DNA of 16,532 nucleotides from Hungateiclostridiaceae bacterium UBA3934. Its GTDB lineage: Bacteria > Bacillota > Clostridia > Acetivibrionales > DTU013. The position numbers were made by a program, and so were the translations under genes. Positions 1-8,041 of this stretch are shown here, one piece after another (position 1 is the stretch's first letter; the number at the start of each line of letters is the position of its first letter). Where the stretch lies: assembly GCA_002385815.1 (NCBI GenBank), contig DGEE01000124.1, positions 1-16,532 of the forward strand. The letters are read 5' to 3'. A model generated the notes under the pieces. The model saw only the letters and a program-made list of their open reading frames with translations, was not told the DNA's origin and did not search any database.

Positions 1-45
1 GGCAGACATGAACAGGCAGATAAAGAGTATCCTGGTTTGCTTCAT
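1..45 (-). CDS. N-terminus of next gene in the moxR operon, probably DUF58 family (partial)
   Basis: Only 15 codons are inside the window. An ATG (complement of 43-45) lies one base beyond the stop codon of the MoxR gene and reads MKQTRILFICLFMSA, a short basic start followed by a hydrophobic run, then leaves the window. A purine-rich GGTGGTGAG sits just upstream, inside the end of moxR. DUF58 proteins usually follow moxR, and many begin with a membrane segment of this kind, so that is the likely identity. This is an inference from context: no DUF58 domain is visible here. Confidence 0.45.
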   Translation of the reverse strand, partial: MKQTRILFICLFMSA

Positions 46-46
46 G

Positions 47-988
47 CTAGCTCACCACCGGCACGTTTATTCGCGAAACAATGTAATTCAATATTTCCAC
101 CGGATTTATCTTTTTCAGCTTTGCTTCCTGCTTGAGCATGATCCTGTGAGACAGTACTGGTATGACCATTTTCCTGATATCATCGGGGATCACGAAATCG
201 CGGCCATTGTAGAAAGCCCAGGCCTGTGATGCCCTGAACAATGCCAGCGAACCCCTTGGGCTCGATCCGAGTGCGACATCAGGATGCTTTCTGGTCTGGC
301 TTACTATTTCTACGATGTAGTTGCTGAGGCTCTTGTCCACATGCACATTTCTGATCTCCTGCTGGAGTGCTGTAATATCGCTGCTCTCTGCAACAGGCAT
401 CAGTTTTTCCAGAGGGTCTTCGAGCTGGAATCTGGACAGTATGTAGCTTTCTTCTGCATTGGTGGGGTAGCCGATGGATATCTTCATGAAGAAACGATCG
501 ATCTGTGCTTCCGGCAACGGATATGTACCGAGGTACTCCACCGGATTTTGTGTAGCCAGTACCATGAACGGTTGCGGTACCTTATATGTAACTCCGTCGA
601 CTGTGACCTGATTTTCCTCCATAACCTCAAGCAAACTTGCCTGTGTTTTGGGGGATGTCCTGTTGATCTCATCCGCGAGGATGATCTGGCTCATTATCGC
701 ACCAGGCCTGTACTCGAAATCACCGGTCTTCTGATTATAGACAGAAAACCCGGTAATGTCGGACGGAAGTATATCAGGTGTGAACTGGATCCTGCGGAAG
801 GACGCATTAATAGATCTGGCAAGAGCTGATACCAGGCTTGTTTTGCCTACTCCGGGAACGTCTTCGATGAGCACATGCCCGTTGCAGATGAGTGCTATCA
901 CAGAAAGTTCGATAGCATACCTCTTGCCGACGATAACATTCTCCACATTGCCAATGATGTTCTTGAGGATCCTGACAGAATCGTTCAT
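47..988 (-). CDS. MoxR-family AAA+ ATPase (AAA_3)
   Basis: A 313-residue MoxR-type AAA+ ATPase, probably a cytosolic chaperone-like ATPase that helps mature a partner complex; in this family the partners are usually DUF58 and VWA-domain proteins encoded next door. Visible motifs, numbered from the chosen start, are Walker A EDVPGVGKT (42-50), Walker B ILADEINR (103-110), sensor-1 ATQNP (145-149) and the family signature LPEAQIDRF (158-166). A helical lid region follows with SSPRGSLAL. The open frame extends 40 codons further upstream, but the ATG at 986-988 is preceded by GAGGG with 9 nt spacing, whereas the upstream ATGs lack a ribosome binding site. MNDSVRILKN is also a typical MoxR N-terminus. 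It is transcribed away from cinA, and the next minus-strand gene begins one base after its stop. Family is sure; the exact role is not known. Confidence 0.93.
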   Translation of the reverse strand: MNDSVRILKNIIGNVENVIVGKRYAIELSVIALICNGHVLIEDVPGVGKTSLVSALARSINASFRRIQFTPDILPSDITGFSVYNQKTGDFEYRPGAIMSQIILADEINRTSPKTQASLLEVMEENQVTVDGVTYKVPQPFMVLATQNPVEYLGTYPLPEAQIDRFFMKISIGYPTNAEESYILSRFQLEDPLEKLMPVAESSDITALQQEIRNVHVDKSLSNYIVEIVSQTRKHPDVALGSSPRGSLALFRASQAWAFYNGRDFVIPDDIRKMVIPVLSHRIMLKQEAKLKKINPVEILNYIVSRINVPVVS

Positions 989-1103
989 AATACCCATCCC
1001 TCGATTCGTATAGTTTTGATTACATGATAATACAGCAGGTATTTTAAAAGAAGTAGATTTTTTCAGGACAATAGTAGTGTTTTTTTCAACTGATGAGACA
1101 AAA

Positions 1104-1140
1104 ATCAATTCCGTGTTTACTTTGAAAACATGGAATTGAT
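1104..1140. repeat. 12-bp inverted repeat enclosing the cinA promoter -35
   Basis: ATCAATTCCGTG (1104-1115) pairs with CATGGAATTGAT (1129-1140): eleven Watson-Crick pairs and one G-T, around a 13-nt centre. The centre holds the proposed -35 and the right arm reaches the first base of the -10, which is the geometry of a repressor operator. On the minus strand the stem is followed by TTTTG, so a weak terminator or attenuator in the moxR leader direction is an alternative. The regulator is unknown. Confidence 0.5.
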
Positions 1141-1145
1141 ATAAT
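1116..1145 (+). promoter_or_regulatory. Candidate promoter of cinA-murJ
   Basis: TTTACT (1116-1121), 18 nt spacer, then a perfect TATAAT (1140-1145), about 78 bp before the cinA start. It is embedded in the inverted repeat 1104-1140. No other good sigma-70/sigma-A type site is seen in this gap on the plus strand, and no confident promoter is seen for the divergent moxR gene. Confidence 0.55.
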
Positions 1146-1222
1146 AGTATGGAATACCGCGACTAACCGGTGGGCTACTGTTATAAAACCTATCATGCAA
1201 GAGCAGCAGGAGATGGAAATCA

Positions 1223-2470
1223 ATGAAAGCCGAGATACTGGCAGTTGGTACAGAACTGCTTATGGGACAGATAGCAAATACGAACGCACAGTATATATCC
1301 TCAAGACTACCTGAAATCGGTATCGGAGTATATTATCACGGAGTGGTCGGAGACAACCCGGAAAGACTCAAACAAAGCCTGCGACTGGCAATGTCCCGGG
1401 CCGATATCATTATATTGACCGGCGGGCTGGGGCCGACTCAGGACGATATTACCAAAGAGACAGTAGCGGCTGTGCTGGAGCGAAAGCTGGTACTCGACCG
1501 GACAAGTCTGGAACAAATGGAGAAATTCTTCAGAAACCGAAACAGAGAAATGACGAAGAACAATCTTAAACAAGCCTGGTTTCCTGAGGGCTGTACCATA
1601 ATAAGAAACAGCACCGGCACGGCTCCGGGCTGCATTATTGAAGACAAGGGCAAGACGATAGTGTTGCTCCCTGGTCCGCCTTCTGAAATGAAGCCCATGT
1701 TCGAAGAAACAGTGATGCCCTATTTCGCATCGAAATCTGAATACAGGCTCGAGTCAATGTATCTGAGAGTTTTCGGCATAGGAGAGTCTTCAGTTGAAGA
1801 TGCTATCATGGACCTGATAGACGGACAGACCAATCCGACCATCGCATCGTATGCCAGGGACGGTGAAGTGACGATCAGAGTCACTGCAAAGTATCCAAAG
1901 AACGGTGACGGCATGGATCTCATCAGGCCGGTGGAAGACGAGATAAGACGAAGACTGGGCGATGCTGTTTTCAGCAATGACAACAGCAGTCTGGTTAAAG
2001 TGGCAGCAAAACTGCTTTTTGAAAAGAAAAAGACCATTTCGGTGGCGGAATCATGCACGGGAGGCCTGCTAGCTGCAAAGCTCACAGATGTCCCGGGTAT
2101 ATCAGAAGTTTTTGACAGAGCGGTAGTTACTTACAGCAACAGATCCAAGATGGAACAGCTTGGTGTCAGGCAGGAAACTCTTGAAAGGTACGGAGCCGTC
2201 AGCGAGGAGACTGCAGTTGAGATGGCAGTTGGTATAAGGAATGTCAGCGGGACGGATATAGGAATATCGGTAACCGGCATAGCAGGTCCTGGAGGTGCCA
2301 CAGATGAGAAGCCGATAGGTCTTGTGTATACAGCACTGGCCCACAGGGATGGCGTAACGGCAAAGAAGCTGCATCTCTGGGGAAACAGAGCAAAGATAAG
2401 AAACATGGCCTGTCTTCATGTATTCGATATGATAAGGAGATATCTTACCAGACCGGAGGACTTCAATTGA
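1223..2470 (+). CDS. cinA: CinA-like protein with nicotinamide-nucleotide amidase domain
   Basis: A 415-residue two-domain CinA protein. The N-terminal molybdopterin-binding-like (MoCF) domain is marked by AVGTELLMGQ (7-16), TGGLGPTQDD (66-75) and PGPPSE (150-155). The C-terminal PncC-type domain, which in studied homologues deamidates nicotinamide mononucleotide to recycle NAD, is marked by AESCTGG (275-281) and TGIAGPGG (351-358). Length and both domains are as expected for a full CinA. The ATG at 1223 has AGGAG 10 nt upstream. The stop overlaps the start of murJ by 4 bp (TTGA), so the two are translationally coupled. In many Firmicutes cinA sits directly before recA; here murJ lies between them. 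The historical 'competence-induced' name does not by itself show a role in competence. Confidence 0.95.
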   Translation: MKAEILAVGTELLMGQIANTNAQYISSRLPEIGIGVYYHGVVGDNPERLKQSLRLAMSRADIIILTGGLGPTQDDITKETVAAVLERKLVLDRTSLEQMEKFFRNRNREMTKNNLKQAWFPEGCTIIRNSTGTAPGCIIEDKGKTIVLLPGPPSEMKPMFEETVMPYFASKSEYRLESMYLRVFGIGESSVEDAIMDLIDGQTNPTIASYARDGEVTIRVTAKYPKNGDGMDLIRPVEDEIRRRLGDAVFSNDNSSLVKVAAKLLFEKKKTISVAESCTGGLLAAKLTDVPGISEVFDRAVVTYSNRSKMEQLGVRQETLERYGAVSEETAVEMAVGIRNVSGTDIGISVTGIAGPGGATDEKPIGLVYTALAHRDGVTAKKLHLWGNRAKIRNMACLHVFDMIRRYLTRPEDFN

Positions 2471-4047
2471 CACAAAACAGGGAAAGCAGCATAACAACAG
2501 CCGCTATCGTGGTCATGATCTCAATAGTACTCGGCAGGATAACAGGCTTCATTCGTGAAACAGTGCTTTCATGGAAAGTAGGGCTTAGCTGGGTGCAGGA
2601 TGCATACGTTGCTGCATTCACAGTACCTGACATAGTGTACATGCTGCTTGTTGGAGGCACGATATCTGCAGCACTGGTACCCTTTTTGTCAGGAAAGGTC
2701 GAAAAAGGCGAGGAAAGAGAAGGCTGGCAGGCTACCAGTTCCCTAATGAACGTTCTTTTTGTGGTCATGGTGCTCATTTGTCTTTTCGGTATGGTTTTTG
2801 CAGATAAAATAATACCGGCAGTGGCACCGGGATTCACTGACAGCAACCCGCAAACGAAAGAACTTGCCGTAAAGCTGTCAAGAGTACTGTTCCCATCGGT
2901 TCTGTTCCTGATGATGGCAGGTATATGCAATGGGGTGCTCAATTCATATAAGAAGTTCGCAGCAGCGGCCTTCGGACCTTCCATATACAATATGGGCTGT
3001 GCCGTCAGTATATACCTGTTTGCAGATACAGACCCTCAAAGCATGATAAAAGTAGCCGGGCTTGTGACACTGAGTGCCTTTGCTTATTTTTTGCTTCAGC
3101 TGATGTTTTCCATAAAGAAGTTCAGGTATTACAGGCCGGTGATAAGTTTCGGCGACAAGTCTTTCCGTAAGCTGTTCGGTCAGGCTGTGCCTTCGCTGCT
3201 CAATTCCTCGACATCACAACTGAATACAGTCATTGCCACCGCATTTGTCAGCCTAAGTACCGCAGAAGGAAGCCTTTCAGCATTCAGGAATGCAAACACG
3301 CTGTGGCAGCTGCCTCATGGCATTTTTGCCGTAGGAATAGGGACAGCAGTGCTTCCGTCACTGTCCGGAAAATTTGTAACGAAGGAATATGGCGAGTATA
3401 AAACGCTGCTAATGAAATCCCTGACATCCGCATTGTTTTTCGCAATACCGTCCGCAGCAGGATTCCTGGTTCTGAGGGAGCAGATAGTCAGGGCTGTGTT
3501 CAAGTGGGGAGGAAGGTTCACTGAAGAAAACGTACCATTTGTGGCAGCTATACTCGGATTCTTTTGCATATCCATGATCACCTATTCAACTGTGACGATA
3601 ATGAACAGAGCGTATTATGCAGCGCAGGACACCAGGACGCCCCTTGCTGCGGGTATGATCTCTGTGATCCTCAATCTTGTGCTGGGATATGTCTTTTACA
3701 GACATACGGATCTCGGAGCTGCAGGGATGGCACTTTCATACTCGATAGCAAGTCTTGTGAACGCTGCCATACTGCTCATACTCATGGAAAAGAGGATGAA
3801 AGGGATAAATGGTGGCATGTTCGCCGGCTTCCTGTCCAGGGCTGTACCGTCTGCAGCTTTGATGGGTGCGGTATTGTGGATCATCCAGGAGGTCGTGCCG
3901 TATCCGGGAGGCAAAGCACTTCAGCTGGCATATCTGGTCCTGGAAATAATCGCAGGATGCGCTGTTTATATAATAATGATGCTGTTTTTGAAGTCGCAGG
4001 ATGCGATATATATGGTGAATAATATTAAGCAGAGATTAAAAATGTAA
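2467..4047 (+). CDS. murJ: Lipid II flippase MurJ (MviN family)
   Basis: A 526-residue, highly hydrophobic MOP-superfamily protein of the usual MurJ length. It would flip lipid II across the cytoplasmic membrane for peptidoglycan synthesis, with about 14 membrane segments expected. The family signature is at the N-terminus: GRITGFIRE (23-31), then DAYVAAF (45-51), VPDIVYMLL (53-61) and GGTISAALVP (63-72). QLPHGIFAVGIGTAVLPSLS further along is the equivalent of the conserved amphipathic/TM segment of MviN proteins. The start is a TTG at 2467, supported by GGAGG at 2455-2459 with 7 nt spacing and by the TTGA overlap with the cinA stop. No in-frame ATG gives a plausible alternative without losing the first membrane segment. 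No terminator is visible after the gene; the recA promoter begins within 20 bp of its stop. MurJ versus another MOP exporter cannot be fully separated by eye, but the signature favours MurJ. Confidence 0.92.
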   Translation: MTQNRESSITTAAIVVMISIVLGRITGFIRETVLSWKVGLSWVQDAYVAAFTVPDIVYMLLVGGTISAALVPFLSGKVEKGEEREGWQATSSLMNVLFVVMVLICLFGMVFADKIIPAVAPGFTDSNPQTKELAVKLSRVLFPSVLFLMMAGICNGVLNSYKKFAAAAFGPSIYNMGCAVSIYLFADTDPQSMIKVAGLVTLSAFAYFLLQLMFSIKKFRYYRPVISFGDKSFRKLFGQAVPSLLNSSTSQLNTVIATAFVSLSTAEGSLSAFRNANTLWQLPHGIFAVGIGTAVLPSLSGKFVTKEYGEYKTLLMKSLTSALFFAIPSAAGFLVLREQIVRAVFKWGGRFTEENVPFVAAILGFFCISMITYSTVTIMNRAYYAAQDTRTPLAAGMISVILNLVLGYVFYRHTDLGAAGMALSYSIASLVNAAILLILMEKRMKGINGGMFAGFLSRAVPSAALMGAVLWIIQEVVPYPGGKALQLAYLVLEIIAGCAVYIIMMLFLKSQDAIYMVNNIKQRLKM

Positions 4048-4065
4048 AAATATGTTATATTATTA

Positions 4066-4094
4066 TTGACTATTCCCGAGAAATAATATATAAT
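4066..4094 (+). promoter_or_regulatory. recA promoter
   Basis: TTGACT (4066-4071), 17 nt spacer, TATAAT (4089-4094): nearly a consensus vegetative promoter. Transcription would start near 4101, just ahead of the LexA box, and about 43 nt before the recA ATG. Confidence 0.85.
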
Positions 4095-4102
4095 TTTACT
4101 CA

Positions 4103-4114
4103 GAACAAGTGTTC
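4103..4114. promoter_or_regulatory. LexA (DinR) box of recA
   Basis: GAACAAGTGTTC is a perfect GAAC-N4-GTTC dyad, the core of the Gram-positive LexA/DinR operator. It lies immediately after the expected transcription start of recA, where bound LexA would block initiation until RecA filaments trigger LexA self-cleavage. A second GTTC (4115-4118) directly follows the right half-site. Confidence 0.88.
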
Positions 4115-4143
4115 GTTCATTCAGATTAAGGAGGTCTGCTCAA

Positions 4144-5196
4144 ATGTTGGAAAGAAAGAAGGCATTGGAGATAGCGCTGAGCCAGATAGAGAAGCAGTTC
4201 GGCAGGGGGGCTGTCATGAAGCTGGGTGAAGAAGCCCATTTGAACATCGAAACGATACCCACGGGTGCCATTGGTCTCGACATAGCTCTCGGTGTGGGCG
4301 GTGTTCCCAGAGGGAGGATAGTCGAGATATTCGGACCTGAGTCCTCAGGAAAGACGACTGTTGCCCTGCATATAGTAGCAGAAGCACAGAAACTGGGCGG
4401 AGATGCTGCATTCATCGATGCAGAGCATGCGCTTGATCCTGCATATGCCAAAAAGCTGGGTGTCGATATCGATAACCTCATCGTATCTCAACCGGATACA
4501 GGAGAGCAGGCGCTTGAGATCGCAGAAGCACTTGTCAGGAGTGGAGCTATAGATGTGATTATAATAGACTCTGTGGCTGCATTGGTGCCCAAAGCGGAGA
4601 TAGACGGTGAAATGGGAGACGCCCATGTGGGACTGCAGGCAAGGCTGATGTCACAAGCTCTCAGAAAGCTTGCAGGAGTGGTGAGCAAGTCAAAAACCAC
4701 AGCTATATTCATCAATCAGCTCAGAGAAAAGGTCGGCATCATGTTCGGAAATCCCGAAACAACACCAGGAGGACGGGCGTTGAAATTCTATTCCTCTGTC
4801 AGGATGGATGTCAGAAGGATAGAATCTCTGAAACAGGGTACAGAAATCATAGGAAACAGAACCAGAGTCAAGGTTGTAAAGAACAAAGTAGCACCACCTT
4901 TCAGGGAAGCTGAGTTCGATATCATGTATGGAGCCGGTATATCGAAAGAAGGCAGCATACTTGATGTAGGCGTCAGTCTGGATATAGTGAACAAGAGCGG
5001 ATCCTGGTATTCTTATAACGGACAGAGGATAGGCCAGGGCAGAGAAAACGCCAAACAGTTCCTCAAGGAAAACCCCGAACTGTCAAATGAGATCGAAATG
5101 AAGATAAGAGAAAACTGCAAGCAGGCATTTGCAAGCAGCGCCGGTGCATTAGGTCCGGAAAAGGACAGCATTGAAGACGCTGATGCGGATGCTTAG
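4144..5196 (+). CDS. recA: Recombinase RecA
   Basis: A 350-residue RecA, full length for the family. It is the ATP-dependent strand-exchange protein of homologous recombination and the co-protease that triggers LexA cleavage in the SOS response. Visible are Walker A GPESSGKT (64-71), Walker B VIIIDS (138-143), the L1 region GEMGDAHVGLQARLMSQAL (155-173) and L2 FINQLREKVGIMFGNPETTP (189-208). The C-terminus is acidic (DSIEDADADA), as usual. The ATG at 4144 follows AAGGAGG with 9 nt spacing. It has its own promoter and LexA box and is followed 39 bp later by recX, whose product modulates it. No inteins, gaps or frame damage are seen. Confidence 0.99.
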   Translation: MLERKKALEIALSQIEKQFGRGAVMKLGEEAHLNIETIPTGAIGLDIALGVGGVPRGRIVEIFGPESSGKTTVALHIVAEAQKLGGDAAFIDAEHALDPAYAKKLGVDIDNLIVSQPDTGEQALEIAEALVRSGAIDVIIIDSVAALVPKAEIDGEMGDAHVGLQARLMSQALRKLAGVVSKSKTTAIFINQLREKVGIMFGNPETTPGGRALKFYSSVRMDVRRIESLKQGTEIIGNRTRVKVVKNKVAPPFREAEFDIMYGAGISKEGSILDVGVSLDIVNKSGSWYSYNGQRIGQGRENAKQFLKENPELSNEIEMKIRENCKQAFASSAGALGPEKDSIEDADADA

Positions 5197-5235
5197 TAAG
5201 AGCAGATCCGGAGACGATGCGGGAGGTGACAGCCA

Positions 5236-5880
5236 ATGGTGATAACATCGATAGAAAGAAGCAGGAAGCATAAGGACAAGCTTTCAGTATTCATAGATGG
5301 AAAGTTTTCCTTTACCATTTCCGAAGAGGATTATCTCTCGCTGAATCTCTACGAAAAATCCGAGATTACGGAAGAGACCATAGAATATATCAAAAACACG
5401 GTGAATTTCCAGAAAGCCAAGGCGAGAGCAGTCAGATACCTGTCACTTAAGATCAGGACCGAGCAGGAGGTCCGGGACAAATTGAAAAGTGATGGATATG
5501 ACCGGGAATGTATCTCTCGTGTTATCGAAGAACTCAAGGCTATCGGGTATATAAACAATAAGCTCTATGCACAGAAATACGTATTCGACAGAAGCAAGCT
5601 CAAGCCAATGTCCAAAAGGATGCTGAAGAATAAATTGCTGTCGAAGGGCATCCCGGAGGAAACAGCTGATGAGGTGCTGGGTGACTGGAAGTTCGAGGAC
5701 TCTGACGTGGCAAGGAGCCTGATTAAAAGAAAATTTGGCAAGTACGATCTGAACGATGAGAAGATAAAGAAAAAAGCTTACATGTTCCTGGCTCACAGGG
5801 GATTCGACTCCTATACCATCAGAGAAGTGCTCAGGGAATTCAATGTGGAGCCTAATGTGGAGCCTGTTGATGAAGTGTGA
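5236..5880 (+). CDS. recX: Regulatory protein RecX
   Basis: A 214-residue RecX-family protein, all-helical and of typical length; it binds RecA filaments and limits or tunes RecA activity. Family features are the repeated three-helix units, seen as KARAVRYLSLKIRTEQEVRD (61-80), the stretch SRVIEELKAIGYINNKLYAQ, and PMSKRMLKNKLLSKGIPEET. The start ATG follows GGAGGTGA with 6 nt spacing. It lies 39 bp after recA and probably shares its transcript and SOS control. A rho-independent terminator follows about 70 bp downstream. The C-terminus carries an exact 12-bp tandem duplication (5842-5853 and 5854-5865) that repeats the residues NVEP, probably a harmless slippage event. Confidence 0.93.
   Translation: MVITSIERSRKHKDKLSVFIDGKFSFTISEEDYLSLNLYEKSEITEETIEYIKNTVNFQKAKARAVRYLSLKIRTEQEVRDKLKSDGYDRECISRVIEELKAIGYINNKLYAQKYVFDRSKLKPMSKRMLKNKLLSKGIPEETADEVLGDWKFEDSDVARSLIKRKFGKYDLNDEKIKKKAYMFLAHRGFDSYTIREVLREFNVEPNVEPVDEV
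5842..5865 (+). repeat. Two tandem 12-bp units in the recX 3' end
   Basis: AATGTGGAGCCT occurs twice in direct succession, in frame, giving NVEPNVEP near the RecX C-terminus. It is too short and too few to be a functional repeat; replication slippage is the simplest reading. Confidence 0.8.
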
Positions 5881-5949
5881 TCCCAATTGCGTGTTTTATC
5901 CCGTCATGAGGCAGATAACAGAAATGCCGGCAAAATTCAACAGGTTATG

Positions 5950-5978
5950 AAAAGGTGTCATCGGCACCTTTTGTTTTT
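5950..5978 (+). terminator. Rho-independent terminator after recX
   Basis: AAAAGGTG (5950-5957), 7-nt loop, CACCTTTT (5965-5972), then GTTTTT. Perfect 8-bp stem. The rest of the 190-bp recX-rimO gap holds this and the rimO promoter; 5881-5949 shows nothing recognisable. Confidence 0.85.
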
Positions 5979-6018
5979 CGCTGTTGGAAGAAGTACGGAT
6001 GGATGGTTTTTCTTTTTG

Positions 6019-6047
6019 TTGTGAAAATATGATATATGCTGTATATT
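6019..6047 (+). promoter_or_regulatory. Candidate promoter of rimO-pgsA
   Basis: TTGTGA (6019-6024), 17 nt, TATATT (6042-6047), in an AT-rich stretch after the recX terminator and 33 bp before the rimO start. The spacing is ideal but both hexamers are imperfect. Confidence 0.5.
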
Positions 6048-6079
6048 ATACAAAACAGGGATAACGGGGAGTGTTATAT

Positions 6080-7420
6080 TTGAGCAGAAAAATCGGACTG
6101 GTGTCTCTGGGCTGTCCCAAGAACCTGGTGGACAGCGAACTGATGCTGGGGATGCTGAAATCCGAAGGATATGAAATAGTCAGTGAAGCTGAAGATGCAG
6201 ATATTATCATAATAAATACATGCGGTTTTATAGAGAGTGCAAAACAGGAGTCGATAAACACGATCCTTGAAATGGCAATGCTGAAGGACCGCAAATGTGA
6301 AATGCTTATTGTAACCGGATGCATGGCAGAAAGATACCGTGAGGAAATACTCGAAGAGATACCTGAGGTGGATGCCGTGCTGGGCACAGGAAGTTATCAC
6401 GAAATAGTTTCTGTTATAAAGGAAGCTTACAGCGGAAAGCGCGTGTCAAGATACGGGGACTTGAGAGATATATCCTACCTTGACGGCGAACGCATTATTG
6501 CCACAGGAAAAAGTTATGCCTATCTGAAGATAGCAGAGGGCTGCGATAACTGCTGTACCTACTGTATAATCCCGAGCCTGCGGGGGCCTTACAGAAGCAG
6601 AAAAATGGAATCGATCATCGATGAAGCAGGCAGGCTTGCCGCTGCAGGATTCAAGGAGCTGATTGTTACAGCACAGGACACTACCAGATATGGTATAGAT
6701 ATTTATGGCAAAAAAATGCTCACTGAGTTGATACGGAAACTGAGCAGAATAGAAGGTATCGAGTGGATCAGACTGCTTTACTGCTATCCGGAAGAGATAG
6801 ATATGCCATTGATAAAAGAGATAGCTTCGAATGATAAAGTATGTAAATATTTCGATATACCCATACAGCATGCCAGTCAGGAAATACTCAGGAAAATGGG
6901 CAGGAGGGGCAATAGTTCAGATATATGCAGACTAATTGATACGATCAGGAGAGAGATCCCCGAAGCAGTTATCAGAACGACTCTGATAGTTGGTTTCCCC
7001 GGAGAGACCGCAGAAGACTTCGAAGCTCTGGTCGGATTTGTAGAGAAATATAGGTTTGACAGACTTGGCACATTTATGTATTCTAAAGAAGAAGGTACGG
7101 CGGCATACAATATGGCTGATCAGATACCATCAAAGGTGAAAAGGTCGAGATACAACAAGATCATGAAGATCCAGAAACGGATATCCGCCGGACTGAACGA
7201 GCAAAGGCTCGGGAAGACATATAAAGTGCTTGTGGAAGGTATTGCAGACGACGGGATATTCTACTATGGAAGAAGTTATGCTGAAGCACCGGAAATAGAT
7301 GGATTGATTTATTTTACGAGCGAAGAGCCCCTGCAACTTAACCAGTTTACAAATGTCAGGATACTTGACACAGGAGAATATGATTTAACAGGAGAGGCAC
7401 AGCATGAATCTACCGAATAA
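6080..7420 (+). CDS. rimO: Ribosomal protein uS12 methylthiotransferase RimO
   Basis: A 446-residue radical SAM methylthiotransferase that would add a methylthio group to the conserved aspartate of ribosomal protein S12. The N-terminal MTTase domain has its three cluster-binding cysteines (C12 in SLGCPKN, C48 in NTCGF, C81 in TGCMAE). The radical SAM core has CDNCCTYC with C155, C159 and C162. A C-terminal TRAM-like domain begins near KTYKVLVEG. The segments LVDSELMLGML and RLGTFMYSKEEGTAA are RimO-like rather than MiaB-like. The frame is open from a GTG at 6071, but the GGGGAG at 6066-6071 would then touch the start; the TTG at 6080 has it at 8 nt spacing and gives MSRKIGLVSLGCPKN, so that start was chosen. 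It overlaps pgsA by 17 bp. Confidence 0.95.
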   Translation: MSRKIGLVSLGCPKNLVDSELMLGMLKSEGYEIVSEAEDADIIIINTCGFIESAKQESINTILEMAMLKDRKCEMLIVTGCMAERYREEILEEIPEVDAVLGTGSYHEIVSVIKEAYSGKRVSRYGDLRDISYLDGERIIATGKSYAYLKIAEGCDNCCTYCIIPSLRGPYRSRKMESIIDEAGRLAAAGFKELIVTAQDTTRYGIDIYGKKMLTELIRKLSRIEGIEWIRLLYCYPEEIDMPLIKEIASNDKVCKYFDIPIQHASQEILRKMGRRGNSSDICRLIDTIRREIPEAVIRTTLIVGFPGETAEDFEALVGFVEKYRFDRLGTFMYSKEEGTAAYNMADQIPSKVKRSRYNKIMKIQKRISAGLNEQRLGKTYKVLVEGIADDGIFYYGRSYAEAPEIDGLIYFTSEEPLQLNQFTNVRILDTGEYDLTGEAQHESTE

Positions 7421-8021
7421 GATAACGCTTTCCAGAATAATGCTGGTTCCTATATTGATGGTTTTCATCATCCCTATACCTGAATCGATCATCAACGCCG
7501 GTTTCCTAAGCTTCATGAAGCCACAGATGCTTGCTGTCAATGATTTTCTAGCGTCTTTTGGGCGTTATGTGGCTGCAGGTATTTTCATTATAGCATCGAG
7601 CACTGATGCTGTGGACGGATATATCGCAAGAAAGAGGAAGCTGGTGACAAGGTTTGGCAAGTTCCTGGATCCTATAGCAGATAAGCTTCTGGTGACAGCT
7701 GCGCTGCTGGCCCTGGTGCAGAACGGTGACATCAACGGATGGATCGCTATGATCATTATCTCCCGGGAGTTTATCGTGACAGGTCTGAGGCTGGTAGCGG
7801 CAGGCGAAGGCATAGTCATAGCCGCCAGCAATCTCGGCAAACTCAAGACTGTGCTTCAGGATATAGCGATAGTCGCTGCACTGCTCAACAACTTCCCGAT
7901 CAGTCTGTTCACAAGCTTTCCATTCGACGATTATGCCATGTTCCTCGCTGTGGTGGTAACAGTTTATTCATTGTATGACTATATCAAGAAGAATCTCAAT
8001 GTAATAAATGTATTCAACTGA
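7404..8021 (+). CDS. pgsA: CDP-diacylglycerol--glycerol-3-phosphate 3-phosphatidyltransferase
   Basis: A 205-residue integral membrane CDP-alcohol phosphotransferase that makes phosphatidylglycerol phosphate, the committed step to phosphatidylglycerol and cardiolipin. The catalytic signature D-x2-DG-x2-AR-x8-G-x3-D-x3-D is complete: D68, D71, G72, A75-R76, G85, D89 and D93. The N-terminus MNLPNKITLSRI is the classic PgsA opening, and about five to six hydrophobic segments follow. The ATG lies inside the 3' end of rimO, with AGGAG 9 nt upstream, so translation is coupled. A strong terminator follows, separating it from the fatty-acid operon. Pairing with rimO is common in Firmicutes. PgsA is preferred over other CDP-alcohol transferases because of the N-terminus and overall length. 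Confidence 0.93.
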   Translation: MNLPNKITLSRIMLVPILMVFIIPIPESIINAGFLSFMKPQMLAVNDFLASFGRYVAAGIFIIASSTDAVDGYIARKRKLVTRFGKFLDPIADKLLVTAALLALVQNGDINGWIAMIIISREFIVTGLRLVAAGEGIVIAASNLGKLKTVLQDIAIVAALLNNFPISLFTSFPFDDYAMFLAVVVTVYSLYDYIKKNLNVINVFN

Positions 8022-8041
8022 AAACCGGATCCGATATCCGA

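Noticed and set aside
284..829. Long plus-strand open frame of 181 codons opposite moxR.
   Set aside because: It lies wholly antisense to a clear MoxR gene, has no recognisable domain and is Cys/His-rich shadow sequence.
5842..5865. Tandem 12-bp units in recX as a possible repeat array.
   Set aside because: Only two copies inside a coding region; simple slippage explains it. No CRISPR-like array was seen anywhere in the window.
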